A DNA stretch of 64,000 nt, taken from NCBI RefSeq assembly GCF_021462225.1, contig NC_061804.1:11290740-11354739 (forward strand), read 5' to 3'. Shown piece by piece: positions 35,216 to 45,389 of this stretch (positions are counted from its first letter, which is position 1; the number at the start of each line of letters is the position of its first letter). The position numbers were made by a program, and so were the translations under genes. The DNA is from Girardinichthys multiradiatus (taxonomy: Eukaryota; Chordata; Actinopteri; Cyprinodontiformes; Goodeidae). The notes beneath the pieces were generated by a model. That model worked only from the letters and a program-made list of their open reading frames with translations, was not told the DNA's origin and did not search any database.

Positions 35216-35747
35216 ACATGTGTATTTATTTGCTTTCTAAATTCAGCAGATCATGCATTAATCAGACTTGCCTGTGGGTACTGAAACTGAATTCAGATTT
35301 TTTTTAAATAAGGTTCATCAGTTCATTTATGATTTGACAACGGTTCCACATATGCCCAGAATGGTCTGGATAACCATAATAATTTGAAAATTTTGTATTT
35401 TTGTTATTAAAATGTATGTACAGTACAGACCAAAAGTTTGGACACACCTTCGCATTCAAAGAGTTGTCTTTATTTTCATGACTATGAATATTGTAGCTTC
35501 ACACTGAAGGCATCAAAACTATGAATGAACACTTGTGGAATTATATACTGAACAAAAAAGTGTGAAACAACTAAAAATATGTCTTATATTCTAGGTTCTT
35601 CAAAGTAGCCACCTTTTGCTTTGATTATTGCTCCGCACACTCTTGGCATTCTGTTGATGAGCTTCAAGAAGTCGTCACCTGAAATGGTTTTCCAACAGTC
35701 TTGAAGGAGTTCCCAGAGATGCTTAGCACTTGTTGGCCCTTTTGCCT

Positions 35748-35972
35748 TCACTCTGCGGTCCAGCTCACCCCTCCAGCAGAGGTGACTCTTGGTCTTCCTT
35801 TCCTGGGGCGGTCCTCATGTGAGCCAGTTTCTTTGTAGCGCTTGATGGTTTTTGCGACTGCACTTGGGGACACTTTCAAAGTTTTCCCAATTGTTCGGAC
35901 TGACTGACCTTCATTTCTTAAAGTAAAGATGGCCACTCGATTTTCTTTACTTAGCTGCTTTTTTCTTGCCAT
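35748..35972 (-). pseudogene. Tc1 transposase, N-terminal 66 residues, catalytic core deleted
   Basis: The frame starts MARKKQLSKENRVAIFTLRN and carries the helix-turn-helix SVRTIGKTLKVSPSAVAKTI and the GRPR-type hook GRPRVTSA. A deletion then joins it out of frame to the C-terminal tail, which survives in the next frame as DRRVKAKGPTSAKHLWELLQ ... GGYFEEPRI. The whole DDE catalytic region is missing. Confidence 0.92.
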
Positions 35973-36194
35973 AATACAAATTCTAACAGTCTATTCAGTA
36001 GGACTATCAGCTGTGTACTGTATCCACCTCCTGCACAACACAACTGATGGTCCCAACCCCATTTATAAGGCTTGAAATCCCACTTATTAAACCTGACAGG
36101 GCACACCTGTGAAGTGAAAACCATTTCAGGTGACTACCTCTTGAAGGTCATCAACAGAATGCCAAGAGTTTGCGGAGCAGTAATCAAAGCAAAA

Positions 36195-36314
36195 TTCAAT
36201 TCAATTCAATTCAAAGATACTTTATTGATCCCCGAGGGGAAATTAGAATTCCAGTACAACCCATCCGGGGACGGGTCACCGAGGCTTTGCTGCCCACTCA
36301 CAGGCGCTGCCCTT
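36195..36314 (-). mobile_element. LINE-type 3' tail inserted in the right repeat of the Tc1
   Basis: On the - strand it reads GGGCAGCGCCTGTGAGTGGG ... CCCCTCGGGGATCAATAAAG then (GAATT)n. It matches 13613-13749 except for a roughly 28-base gap. The Tc1 arm reads GCAAAA before it and GGTGGC after it, with only AAA duplicated. Confidence 0.9.
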
Positions 36315-37254
36315 AAAGGTGGCTACTTTGAAGAACCTAGAATATAAGACATATTTTCAGTTGTTTCACACTTTTTTGTTCAGTATATAATTCCACATGT
36401 GTTAATTCATAGTTTTGATGCCTTCAATGTGAAGCTACAATATTCATAGTCATGAAAAGAAAGACAACTCTTTGAATGAGGAGGTGTGTCCAAACTTTTG
36501 GTCTGTACTGTATATATCTGATACATTTGAATGTGACTGAGGAAATTGAGGATAAATTGTTACACATTGCTGTGAAAAAGTGTCTGCCCCCTTAGAAAAT
36601 TCTTCAGATTTTTTTTTTACTTCTTTCTCATCCTGTTTTTTTTCTGCAAAGGCAGCCTTCCTCTCACTCCTCCTCTCCCTCACTCCCACTCAATCTCTGA
36701 ATCTCGTTCTTGCTCTGGATAATGGTAATTAGAATATCACCATGATTGAAATTTGGCAAAACTTGAAGAGAAAATAGGTTTTCTAATCAAAAGCTGCCTC
36801 TTAGCTGGAATCCTGATGCTTCCTTGGCTGGAAAATGTTCTTCCATGATGAGGGCATAAATGACTGCCAGACTGTACTGAAGGCCAGCTCTCCTCTGTTT
36901 GCAGCTCAGGCTGATTTCACTGATGCTTCCTGTTTCTGTCATTTATTTATTCTCAGGTTTTTAGATGACCTGCTGTAAAGAATGTTATTTTCTTGCTTTT
37001 GAATGAAGATTTTAATTTCAATAATGGGTGAATGGGTGGTTGCTTTGCATGAAGTGGGAAATCTTTGCAGAAAACTGTAAACCAATTTAAAATCAATGCA
37101 TTAAACTTGTTGCCAAACTGACTAAATTTGGTGGGCATTACCTTTAATAAGGCATCAGTAAATATTAAATGAGGACAAATTTAAATGTAAGAAATTTTAC
37201 ATTTGTTTCAAAAATAAACTATTTAGTTGTTTTTGTTTTTTATTGAATTTATTG

Positions 37255-37258
<4 letters not shown>

Positions 37259-37300
<42 letters not shown>
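37259..37300. repeat. (TA)21 microsatellite
   Basis: Twenty-one uninterrupted TA units. A perfect tract of this length is probably polymorphic and self-complementary. Confidence 0.97.
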
Positions 37301-37302
<2 letters not shown>

Positions 37303-37722
37303 CATGATTTTTGTCATAATAAAACCTCCATAGTGAAACACTGATAAATACTAGATGTTTGCCTGTTTTCAAATCACTAAATCAAAACATCCAAAAGCTG
37401 AGAAATGATCATGTTTGTCCAGGAAGTTGGCTTGGAGCGACAGCTTCCTGGAGAGTCGTAGTTCCCTTGCAGTTGAACGCTTAAACTCATAGTGGGACTT
37501 TGTGAAAATATGGCATTTCATTTTAATGTAGTAACATTCATGTTGAAGTAACAACTTAAATTAACCTCATCTCTCTGTAAAACCCTTGTTTCTTGGACGA
37601 TGTTAAAATGTTGCAATAATTGTAGCTGGGGTTGGTCTTTTTGATATTTCTTTTTAACTTGCCATAAATGATGTCTCAGAATGATGCTGAAAGTTGATTT
37701 GTTGTCCTTTAAATCAGAAATC

Positions 37723-37752
37723 CAATAGTTGTTTTTCAAAAAACAACTATTG
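37723..37752. repeat. 14-bp inverted repeat with 2-base loop
   Basis: CAATAGTTGTTTTT and AAAAACAACTATTG are separated by CA. Near-perfect hairpin of unknown role. Confidence 0.8.
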
Positions 37753-37943
37753 AATTTAATGTTTTCTCCAAGAGGAAAACGGCATGTTCTCTGCATTATT
37801 TTCATGTTTCCAGCATGCCACACTATGTTTGTGGAAATCAACCTAAAGCTGGTGTTTTAAGGCTAATCTCCCTTTGTTTTTTTGTTTTTTTTGCCCCACC
37901 CCACGCCTTTCCTGTTTTCACCTACCCAACCCGATCAACCCAG

Positions 37944-37961
37944 GAGTTGCACAGGAACCAG
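37944..37961 (+). other. Possible 18-nt microexon
   Basis: A long pyrimidine-rich tract (37870-37943) ends in CCCAG. It is followed by 18 bases, GAGTTGCACAGGAACCAG, and then a donor-like GTAGGC. The length is a multiple of three and would add Glu-Leu-His-Arg-Asn-Gln. No host gene is identified, and short exon-like patterns arise by chance. Confidence 0.25.
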
Positions 37962-38303
37962 GTAGGCTCTTTCTACTTGTTTTCCTTTCCTCCTCACCAC
38001 ATCTTCCCACAACTTCCAGCTTTTATGCTTCATTCATTCATGTAGCCTTTTAGTATAGGAGACCAACATTTCCACAATCCAACAAATAGGTTTTCAGTTC
38101 AATGTTTAGATCTGTGATCACAGGCGTCTCAAGAGTGAAGCAAGTGGAGCAGCGGCTTACCCATGTGAAGACCCAGATATGTCTGATCGCTTCCTGCAGT
38201 CAAATAAATAATAAAATAAAAATTATTTTCATTTTAACCAGCAAGCAAAAAATAAATAGTAGAAATAGTTGCTAAATTTTATGCCAACCCTCCTTCCCCT
38301 CAG

Positions 38304-38366
38304 AGTTGGTTCGATCCAACTCGCCGCCAAAACGTGACCTCTTCAGTCCGGGAAGGTACAGGAAAG
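38304..38366 (+). other. Possible 63-nt cassette exon
   Basis: CCTCCTTCCCCTCAG (38289-38303) is a good 3' splice site. The next 63 bases are open in the frame starting SWFDPTRRQNVTSSVREGTGK. They end at AAAG/GTAAAA, a good 5' splice site. An alternative donor, GGAAG/GTACAG, lies 11 bases earlier. Composition (several CpG) differs from the AT-rich flanks. It lies 340 bp after the possible microexon. Gene identity is unknown. Confidence 0.3.
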
Positions 38367-38369
38367 GTA

Positions 38370-39286
38370 AAATGAACTGGATCTCCTATCAGCTTATTTA
38401 GTGTTATAACAGTAATTCTCTAACTATGAATGAGATAATATGCGATCTCTGGAACAATAGGAGGGCTACACCACTGTCTCCATGCTCCCTGTGAGATGCC
38501 GGAGCGATCCTGGAAGTTCAGTTTTTCCCCTGACAATGATTCATTAGTGGTTTATATATGTTGTGATTTGACTGGGTCTTTTCCCCCCTGGGGGGCCACC
38601 ATGTGGTGGCTGGCTGACATAACTGCTTCGACATTTCACAATATAATCAGGTACCCATATCTGTTATGGTTTAAACTGTAATAAATACATAATTAAGAGT
38701 CTGAATTAAAAATAAACCTTGTTTATTTTGTTTAATCATGAAACCATGAAGTATTTTGATATTTAACCCGTTATTTTATATTTCCTGCATCTTCCAATAG
38801 GACGAACATCTGATTGGTTAACCTGCACAGCAGTTTTAGAGCAAACCAATCACAGTCTACAGCAGTGTTTACACCATCCACTGTCTGTGATGGCTTAGGC
38901 TGACGGACAAAATGAATTCACTATGTGCTGCAACACAGAAAAAAATAAATAAATGCTAAAATAAATAAGTCAGATTTTTAATATTGTTTTTTCTTCTTGA
39001 TTATTTATATTTTTTTCCAAATTCCTAAAAAATTATATAACTCAATGAATTTATTTAAATGTGGCACTGCTGGACCTACATAAACTGCTGCTTTTACGTT
39101 GTGGTTGACCTTTCTTCAGTCTCACTCTTCTTCTCTCACATGCTCATATTTAGGATCCTCTCTGACTTCTCCACAGAACATTTCCCATGAATCTAATGTT
39201 GAATTTATTGTTGCCGATGGTTTTCTGTCGATGCTTATGAATGCTGCCATTCATGTCAGACATACTGTGATGGTATACTCTGCACA
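38370..39286. other. No feature seen
   Basis: Mostly AT-rich noncoding sequence up to the Tc1 element. Confidence 0.45.
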
Positions 39287-39288
39287 TA

Positions 39289-40739
39289 CAGGTCCTTCTC
39301 AAAATATTAGCATATTGTGATAAAGTTCATTATTTTCCATAATGTCATGATGAAAATTTAACATTCATATATTTTAGATTCATTGCACACTTACTGAAAT
39401 ATTTCAGGTCTTTTATTGTGTTAATACGGATGATTTTGGCATACAGCTCATGAAAACCCAAAATTCCTATCTCACAAAATTAGCATATTTCATCCGACCA
39501 ATAAAAGAAAAGTGTTTTTAATACAAAAAACATCAACCTTCAAATAATCATGTACAGTTATGCACTCAATACTTGGTCGGGAATCCTTTTGCAGAAATGA
39601 CTGCTTCAATGCGGCGTGGCATGGAGGCATTCAGCCTGTGGCACTGCTGAGGTCTTATGGAGGCCCAGGATGCTTCGATAGCGGCCTTTAGCTCATCCAG
39701 AGTGTTGGGTCTTGAGTCTCTCAACGTTCTCTTCACAATATCCCACAGATTCTCTATGGGGTTCAGGTCAGGAGAGTTGGCAGGCCAATTGAGCACAGTG
39801 ATACCATGGTCAGTAAACCATTTACCAGTGGTTTTGGCACTGTGAGCAGGTGCCAGGTCATGCTGAAAAATGAAATCTTCATTTCCATAAAGCTTTTCAG
39901 CAGATGGAAGCATGAAGTGCTCCAAAATCTCCTGATAGCTAGCTGCATTGACCCTGCCCTTGCTTTCATCCGAAAAAAGTACTTTGGACCACTGAGCAAC
40001 AGTCCAGTGCTGCTTCTCTGTAGCCCAGGTCAGGCGCTTCTGCCGCTGTTTCTGTTTCAAAAGTGGCTTGACCTGGGGAATGCGGCACCTGTAGCCCATT
40101 TCCTGCACACGCCTGTGCATGGTGGCTCTCGATGTTTCTACTCCAAACTCAGTCCACTGCTTCCGCAGGTCCCCCAAGGTCTGGAATCGGCCCTTCTCCA
40201 CAATCTTCCTCAGGGTCCGGTCACCTCTTCTCGTTGTGCAGCGTTTTCTGCCACACTTTTTCCTTCGTACAGACTTCCCACTGAGGTGCCTTGATACAGC
40301 ACTCTGGGAACAACCTAGTCGTTCAGAAATGTCTTTCTGTGTCTTACCCTCTTGCTTGAGGGTGTCAATAGTGACCTTCTGGACAGCAGTCAGGTCGGCA
40401 GTCTTACCCATGATTGGGGTTTTGAGTGATGAACCAGGCTGGGAGTTTTAAAGGCCTTGGGAATCTTTTGCAGGTGTTTACAGTTAACTCGTTGATTCAG
40501 ATGATTAGGTTCATAGCTCGTTTAGAGACCCTTTTAATGATATGCTAATTTTGTGAGATAGGAATTTTGGGTTTTCATGAGCTGTATGCCAAAATCATCC
40601 GTATTAAGACAATAAAAGACCTGAAATATTTCAGTTAGTGTGCAATGAATCTAAAATATATGAATGTTACATTTTCATCATGACATTATGGAAAATAATG
40701 AACTTTATCACAATATGCTAATATTTTGAGAAGGATCTG
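39289..40739 (-). mobile_element. Tc1-like transposon, nearly intact, with long inverted repeats
   Basis: The 1451-bp element is bounded by TA at 39287-39288 and 40740-40741. Its ends start CAGGTCCTTCTCAAAATATT and, in inverse, CAGATCCTTCTCAAAATATT. The inverted repeats run about 200 bp. The single transposase frame is uninterrupted but carries an in-frame deletion. The left-edge fragment at 1-284 is about 97.5 percent identical, so the family was active fairly recently. Confidence 0.96.
39566..40411 (-). CDS. Tc1-type DD34E transposase with in-frame internal deletion (281 aa)
   Basis: The enzyme would excise and reinsert the element at TA. From the ATG at 40411, residues 1-55 form the first helix-turn-helix (QKDISERLGCSQSAVSRHLS). 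Residues 56-110 form the second DNA-binding part with RGDRTLRKIV. The catalytic Asp is at about 148 (VLFSDES), the second Asp at about 185 (FQHDLAPAHS) and the Glu at 220 (SPDLNPIENLW), giving 34 residues between D2 and E. Only 36 residues separate the first two Asp, far fewer than usual for Tc1. The protein is also about 55-60 residues shorter than the family norm. The junction is at FSDESK/GRVNAAS (near 39958). No stop or frameshift occurs. Catalysis is unlikely because part of the RNase H-like fold is lost. Confidence 0.93.
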   Translation of the reverse strand: MGKTADLTAVQKVTIDTLKQEGKTQKDISERLGCSQSAVSRHLSGKSVRRKKCGRKRCTTRRGDRTLRKIVEKGRFQTLGDLRKQWTEFGVETSRATMHRRVQEMGYRCRIPQVKPLLKQKQRQKRLTWATEKQHWTVAQWSKVLFSDESKGRVNAASYQEILEHFMLPSAEKLYGNEDFIFQHDLAPAHSAKTTGKWFTDHGITVLNWPANSPDLNPIENLWDIVKRTLRDSRPNTLDELKAAIEASWASIRPQQCHRLNASMPRRIEAVISAKGFPTKY

Positions 40740-40741
40740 TA

Positions 40742-43217
40742 TATAAAAACGGTTTCATCTCAGACTAACTGGATATATATTTCTTGTTCTTACATAGTGC
40801 CGATGCATCCATGTGTATCTGTTATCTTATTGTGGTGCAGACTGCGGTCTCCTGCAGGGAGGGACTCCATTTTCATTTCTAACAGCTATTTACTAAATCT
40901 CTTCCATTTAAAATCTAATGATTAGCCCAACATTACAAACGAGGGAAAAAAGTTCCCATTACTGGTAAAAACTAAGTACATCCTCACTGCCTCCATTGGG
41001 TGTAAGAGGGAAAATAGCAGCCAGGTGATACTGATCAAATGCATTGATCATTATCAGAGGAAGCACATCTATCAAAGAAGGCATTTTGGCAGTCTATAGC
41101 ATACACGTGTGTGTTAAAACAATGCCAGGATGAAAGGATATCAGCAAGATTTCCCAACAATTGATTATGACCAGCCAGGAAACATTTCAGACAGTTGCCA
41201 ATTTTCTCAGTTGTGGACGTTTCATGATATCCAGGCCAAGGTCTGAGCATGCAGCTCAGAGAAATGACCAAACAAAAATAACCTTACAGGCCTCAGTTAT
41301 CAGGTCAAAGTTCATGACAGGAGAAAGACTAAACAAGCACAACTTGTATTATGAAATGGTTTTAAGAGAAAGCCTCCTCAATAAACAACTAAACTGACAG
41401 CACGGTTTGCAAAGCTGTCTCTAAACAAAACAAAGCCTCTGAAACAGGGTTGTTTGAATAACTTAAGCACGGTAGTGGAGGGGTCATAATTTGACACTTT
41501 TTAAAGTAATAATTTGTCATATCATTTAATTAATATGCACATTCCCTCTTATAAATAAAATTATTTGAAATCTGAAATGTAGAAGCAGTTGCAATAGCCC
41601 AGTCAAAGTCCAGACGTATTGACCCAATTGAAATGCTGTGGTGGGATTTTCACAGAGCTGTGCAGAAGCAAATATCTGAAAACCTCAATAAATTGAAACA
41701 AAGTTGGAAAGAAGAGTGGCCCAAAGTTCCTCAACAGTGATGTGGGAGACAGATCAAGTCAGATGGAGAATGACTACTGGATAGTAGCTAATGAAGCAGC
41801 TTTTCTAAGCACCTGAATCATAAAGTTCACTAAGTTTCTCCCACGACTGAACTGACAGTCAGAACTTTTCTTTAAATCTCTGTATGCATTTTACCTCTTA
41901 AAAACCCACCTTTCCAAGAAAGGTATGTGGATTCACCTCAAATCTTTTAATGCTGTCTTTGTTAATGCCTTCACCCCACCCCGTCTTTCTTTTTAATCCA
42001 ATTAGCAGTGCTGGTGACAGTTATTTATAAGTGCATGAATTAGAAGTGAAAAGAACTCGTCCCTTGGGGCTGACTGGATGGAGCGCAGCCTTTGAAAAGC
42101 TTTTTTCTTGATCACAAACCTGCACTGCAGCTGATCTCCATCATGAGGCAACAACAGAAACCTCCAGGCCAAGGATGATTGCTGACCTTCTGTCCTCAAC
42201 CTGAAAACCAAATCAGTGCCTGGTTTCTGTCCTCAGAATCGATGAACTCCTTTCATGTTTCAGAGATGGGTTTTAAAAGGACATTTTTGACACATTCTAA
42301 TTTAATGACTTTAATAAGTGCTCAGGTTGATCACAGATTTTTGCTTTCTGTCGTGTGGATTGAACCATCGGTGGTGCCAAATGAGCATGGACACAGCCAA
42401 ATCTGACTTGCTTACCCTTTTGAACTCTTTGCCAATGATTGCAGTATTTCAGAGAGAGTAGAGAAAGTAATGATGGTACTGCCAGCAATCTGCTTTGAAG
42501 GTTTTAGCAACCCGTTTTAAATATGTGATAAATTTTGGAAACTATGTTTATTAGCAATGCCATTTTAGTCGACTCAGAAAGTCATAAATGTTTATGGTTA
42601 GATATTTAGTCCACAAAATAACTTTAACATGTTGTGTGTAGTTAATTATGAGACAATTAGAGAAGACAATTGATGCTCCAGATGGCTTAGAATGATTTAG
42701 TGACTTAAAGAAAGGCTAACCCCAACTTTTAGTTGGTGTTGGTTAATACATGAAAAGTTTGTATTACTTAAATTAAATATGTGAAAAATGGGAAAGTCTA
42801 TGAAATTTAATGTTTAAAAAAGTCCTAAGGGATTATATGGTGTAAAGGGACCCAACTTCCTAAATCTTAAAAATAGGCTTTAACACCAGAACAAAGAAGA
42901 TTCTAAAACCTCCTAGAACTGCCACGGTGAATCATTGTGTTGCTTCTCTGCTTCAGTTACATGACCAAACAAATACCACATGACAAACAGTCTACAGAAA
43001 CACTAACGGCAACTAGATGGAAATAAACATTGGTTATTAATATCAGTCCAGTTTTACTTATGGCACCGATATTAAAAATGACTAACATCAGCTGATACCG
43101 CTATTAATATCAATATATCATGCATCCCCACTACTTTTACTTGTTTTCAGCAGTTTTATCAATTCTATGTGAAACAATAATTGACCAGCGTAAGACAATT
43201 AAAATAAATGAAGCTTA
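40742..43217. other. No gene recognised apart from a Tc1 scrap
   Basis: AT-rich sequence with short frames lacking domains. The only recognisable item is the transposase relic at 41590-41790. Confidence 0.4.
41590..41790 (+). pseudogene. Tc1-like transposase relic, C-terminal DDE region
   Basis: The + strand reads QSKSRRIDPIEMLWWDFHRA and continues LKQSWKEEWPKVPQQ. This matches the PDLNPIExLW catalytic-Glu motif and the following helix of Tc1 transposases. It is surrounded by no recognisable ends. Confidence 0.7.
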
Positions 43218-43359
43218 GGGTGGCGTGTGGTGTTGCAGTGGAGCACGCCCCATGTACCCGACCTCCGGACCTTTGCAGTATGTCCATCTGCCGCTTTTCT
43301 ACTATGAATAAAGGCCACTAGTGCAGCAAGAAATATCTAAAAAAAAAAAGAAAGAAAGG
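43218..43359 (+). mobile_element. tRNA-derived SINE, internally deleted
   Basis: It starts GGGTGGCGTGTGGTGTTGCA, continues GTGGAGCACGCCCCATGT, and ends AATAAAGGCCACTAGTGC followed by an A-rich tail with AAAG units. This is the head and tail of a common fish SINE; the tRNA B-box region is lost. Confidence 0.65.
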
Positions 43360-43719
43360 ATTTCACTATAAAATTAGCTACTCCAGGATAATTGCATTTG
43401 AAGCTATATGCAAAAACATGGAGTTGCTAACAACATTCACAAAAATGAAAACATCTTTCCTTCTTTAAAAAATTTTTGGAGCATTTACATTAAATAAGCG
43501 ATAATGTGATGCCTGAAGCCTGTGTAAACATTTGATTGAGCTGACTGAAAAACACCAGGTAAAACAGATAATTAGATCTGCCGTAATACAGAATGCTACA
43601 GGAGATTTGTCCTGCCCACATCCATCATTATCTGTTGAAGTTGCTGTCTTATTCCATGTTCCAAACTCTTGCTTATCGCATTGTGGAGCTGATTTTTGTT
43701 GCACTGGGGACAGTGTGTA

Positions 43720-45387
43720 CTGTATTTTCCCGACTATAGAGTGCACCTCAATATAAGCTGCACCCACAAAGTAAAAAAAAAAAAAATTGAAATGTACATA
43801 TTTAAGCCGCACCGGGCTAAAAGCCGCTGATATCGACTGAACTGATTACATAGTTTAACTGAACATAACTGAACTGATTAGTTTCAGAATGGTGCCTGTA
43901 GCATAAAAGTGAAAGTGCTGATCAAACAAATCAGAAAAGTTATTGATTGGTTTATTCATCGTCCTCCTGCACACTGAAACCACTGAAGTCATCTTCTTCA
44001 TTGTCGGAGTTGAACAGCCTCAGAAGAGCTTCGTCACGTACCTTTTCTGTGTCGATGTCAGTGTTGCTCCCGTGTCGCTGTCATCCTGGGCTAAAGCTGG
44101 CTCTGAAGCTGTGGTGCCCTCTTCATGCAGCAGTCCAGCCTTTCGGAACCCATTGGTGATGGTAGATTCCTTCACACTGCCCCACGCTGTTAGGATCCAC
44201 TGACGGACAATTATGCTCTTCGCATGCGGCCAGATTTTGTGAAGGATTTATCACTGCTAGTCATCCAAGCCTCCCATTCACCCGGAGTGCTGCTTTAAAC
44301 GCTCAATTCACACTGATGTTCTGGGGTTGCAAAAACTTTGTTGTACCTCCAGGAATCACAGCATGAATTGAGTTGGTTCTCTTGATGACTGCTTTCACTG
44401 AATTGGTGATGGGCCCTCAAACTATCCAAAACAAGCAGCGCTTTTTTATGGTGAAAAAATCCTCTTGGGCGCTTTCTGTAGCACTCTGTTAACCAGTCCT
44501 TCATTAGACTTTCTAGCATCCATCCTTTCTTGTTGACTTTAACCATGATGTCCTTCAGGAGTTGGTCTTTTGGCATAGTTTTGCGCTTAAAGATTACTAT
44601 TGGGGGAAGCTTCTTTCCAGAGGCGGTGCAGCCCAGGACACAGGTGAAATGTGTCCTCTTGTGTCTGGTGGTTTTCACCATAATGATGATGCACCTGTCT
44701 TGTTTACAGTCCCGGTCAGAGGCAGATCAAATGTCAATGGCACTTCATCCATATTTATAATGTTGTCTGGTCCTATGGCGTTCTCCGTGATCTTTGTTTC
44801 AACAAATTGTTGAAAATTTACCACTTTTTCCTGGTAATCCATGGGGAGTTGCTGACAGAGAGTTGTCCGCAAATGATTTGGCTTTCGACCAGATTTACAC
44901 AGTGGATACACCTCGGCCACCTGCTTTCTGAGTGTTAACCCAGCCCTCAAGAACATTTTCAAGTTCAGGCCACCTGCTTTTATTTCCTCTGGAAGCCTTT
45001 CTAGTCTTTTTTTGGCATTGAATGAATTCTTCCTGCTGCCGTCTCCAGCGCCGAACCATGGATTCATTCATGCCTAGCTTTGGTGCGGCAGCTCTATTTC
45101 CTTCCTGTACTGCCAGATCGATTGCCTTCAACTTAAATGCAGCATCATATGAACTTCTTCGTGTGGTTTCCATGATGAGTGGGTACGGGTTTGAAAAAAA
45201 ATCTCTGTCGTGCCTGCTGCTTGCAAGTGCTAAATGAAAATTAGTGCTGTCTTCTTCTTTTTTTCACTTTCTGCTAAAGCGCCCCCTGGTGGGTGAGGAA
45301 AAATCCACAGAAAAGCCGCACCTCATTATAAGCCGCATGGTTCAAAGCATGGGAAAAAAGTAGCGGCTTATAGTCTGGAAAATACGG
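43720..45387 (-). mobile_element. pogo/Tigger-like DNA transposon, inactive
   Basis: The 1668-bp element is flanked by TA at 43718-43719 and 45388-45389. Its ends are imperfect inverted repeats of CYGTATTTTCCNGACTATA. Subterminal AAGCCGCACC-type repeats occur near both ends. The - strand carries a decayed pogo-family transposase. Length and ends fit a full-length copy. Confidence 0.93.
43950..45173 (-). pseudogene. pogo/Tigger transposase, two frameshifts and lost third catalytic residue
   Basis: The ATG at 45173 starts METTRRSSYDAAFKLKAIDL. The N-terminal helix-turn-helix runs to about residue 50 (GMNESMVRRWRRQQEEF). A CENP-B-like second DNA-binding part follows, with a frameshift near 44930. 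The DDE_1 core shows IINMDEVPLTFDLP (first Asp) and, after a second frameshift near 44680, VKTTRHKRTHFTCVLG and LLVLDSLRAH (second Asp). The third motif reads LQPQNISVN where the family has LQPxDVSVN, so the last catalytic Asp is Asn. A stop follows. The acidic C-terminal tail is degraded. Confidence 0.9.
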
Positions 45388-45389
45388 TA

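Larger units (their letters stand above)
35421..36510 (-). mobile_element. Internally deleted Tc1-like transposon with long (about 270 bp) inverted repeats
   Basis: Ends are CAGTACAGACCAAAAGTTTG and its inverse CAAACTTTTGGTCTGTACTG. TA target sites lie at 35419-35420 and 36511-36512. Left and right arms pair for about 270 bp. The middle keeps only the transposase N-terminus, so it is a non-autonomous deletion derivative. Its right arm is interrupted by a LINE tail at 36195-36314. Confidence 0.93.
36515..37940. other. No gene recognised; one transposon-end-like scrap
   Basis: GCTGTGAAAAAGTGTCTGCC at about 36570 resembles the end of a common fish DNA transposon but has no partner. The rest shows no domain. 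A TA microsatellite and a hairpin are listed separately. Confidence 0.4.
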
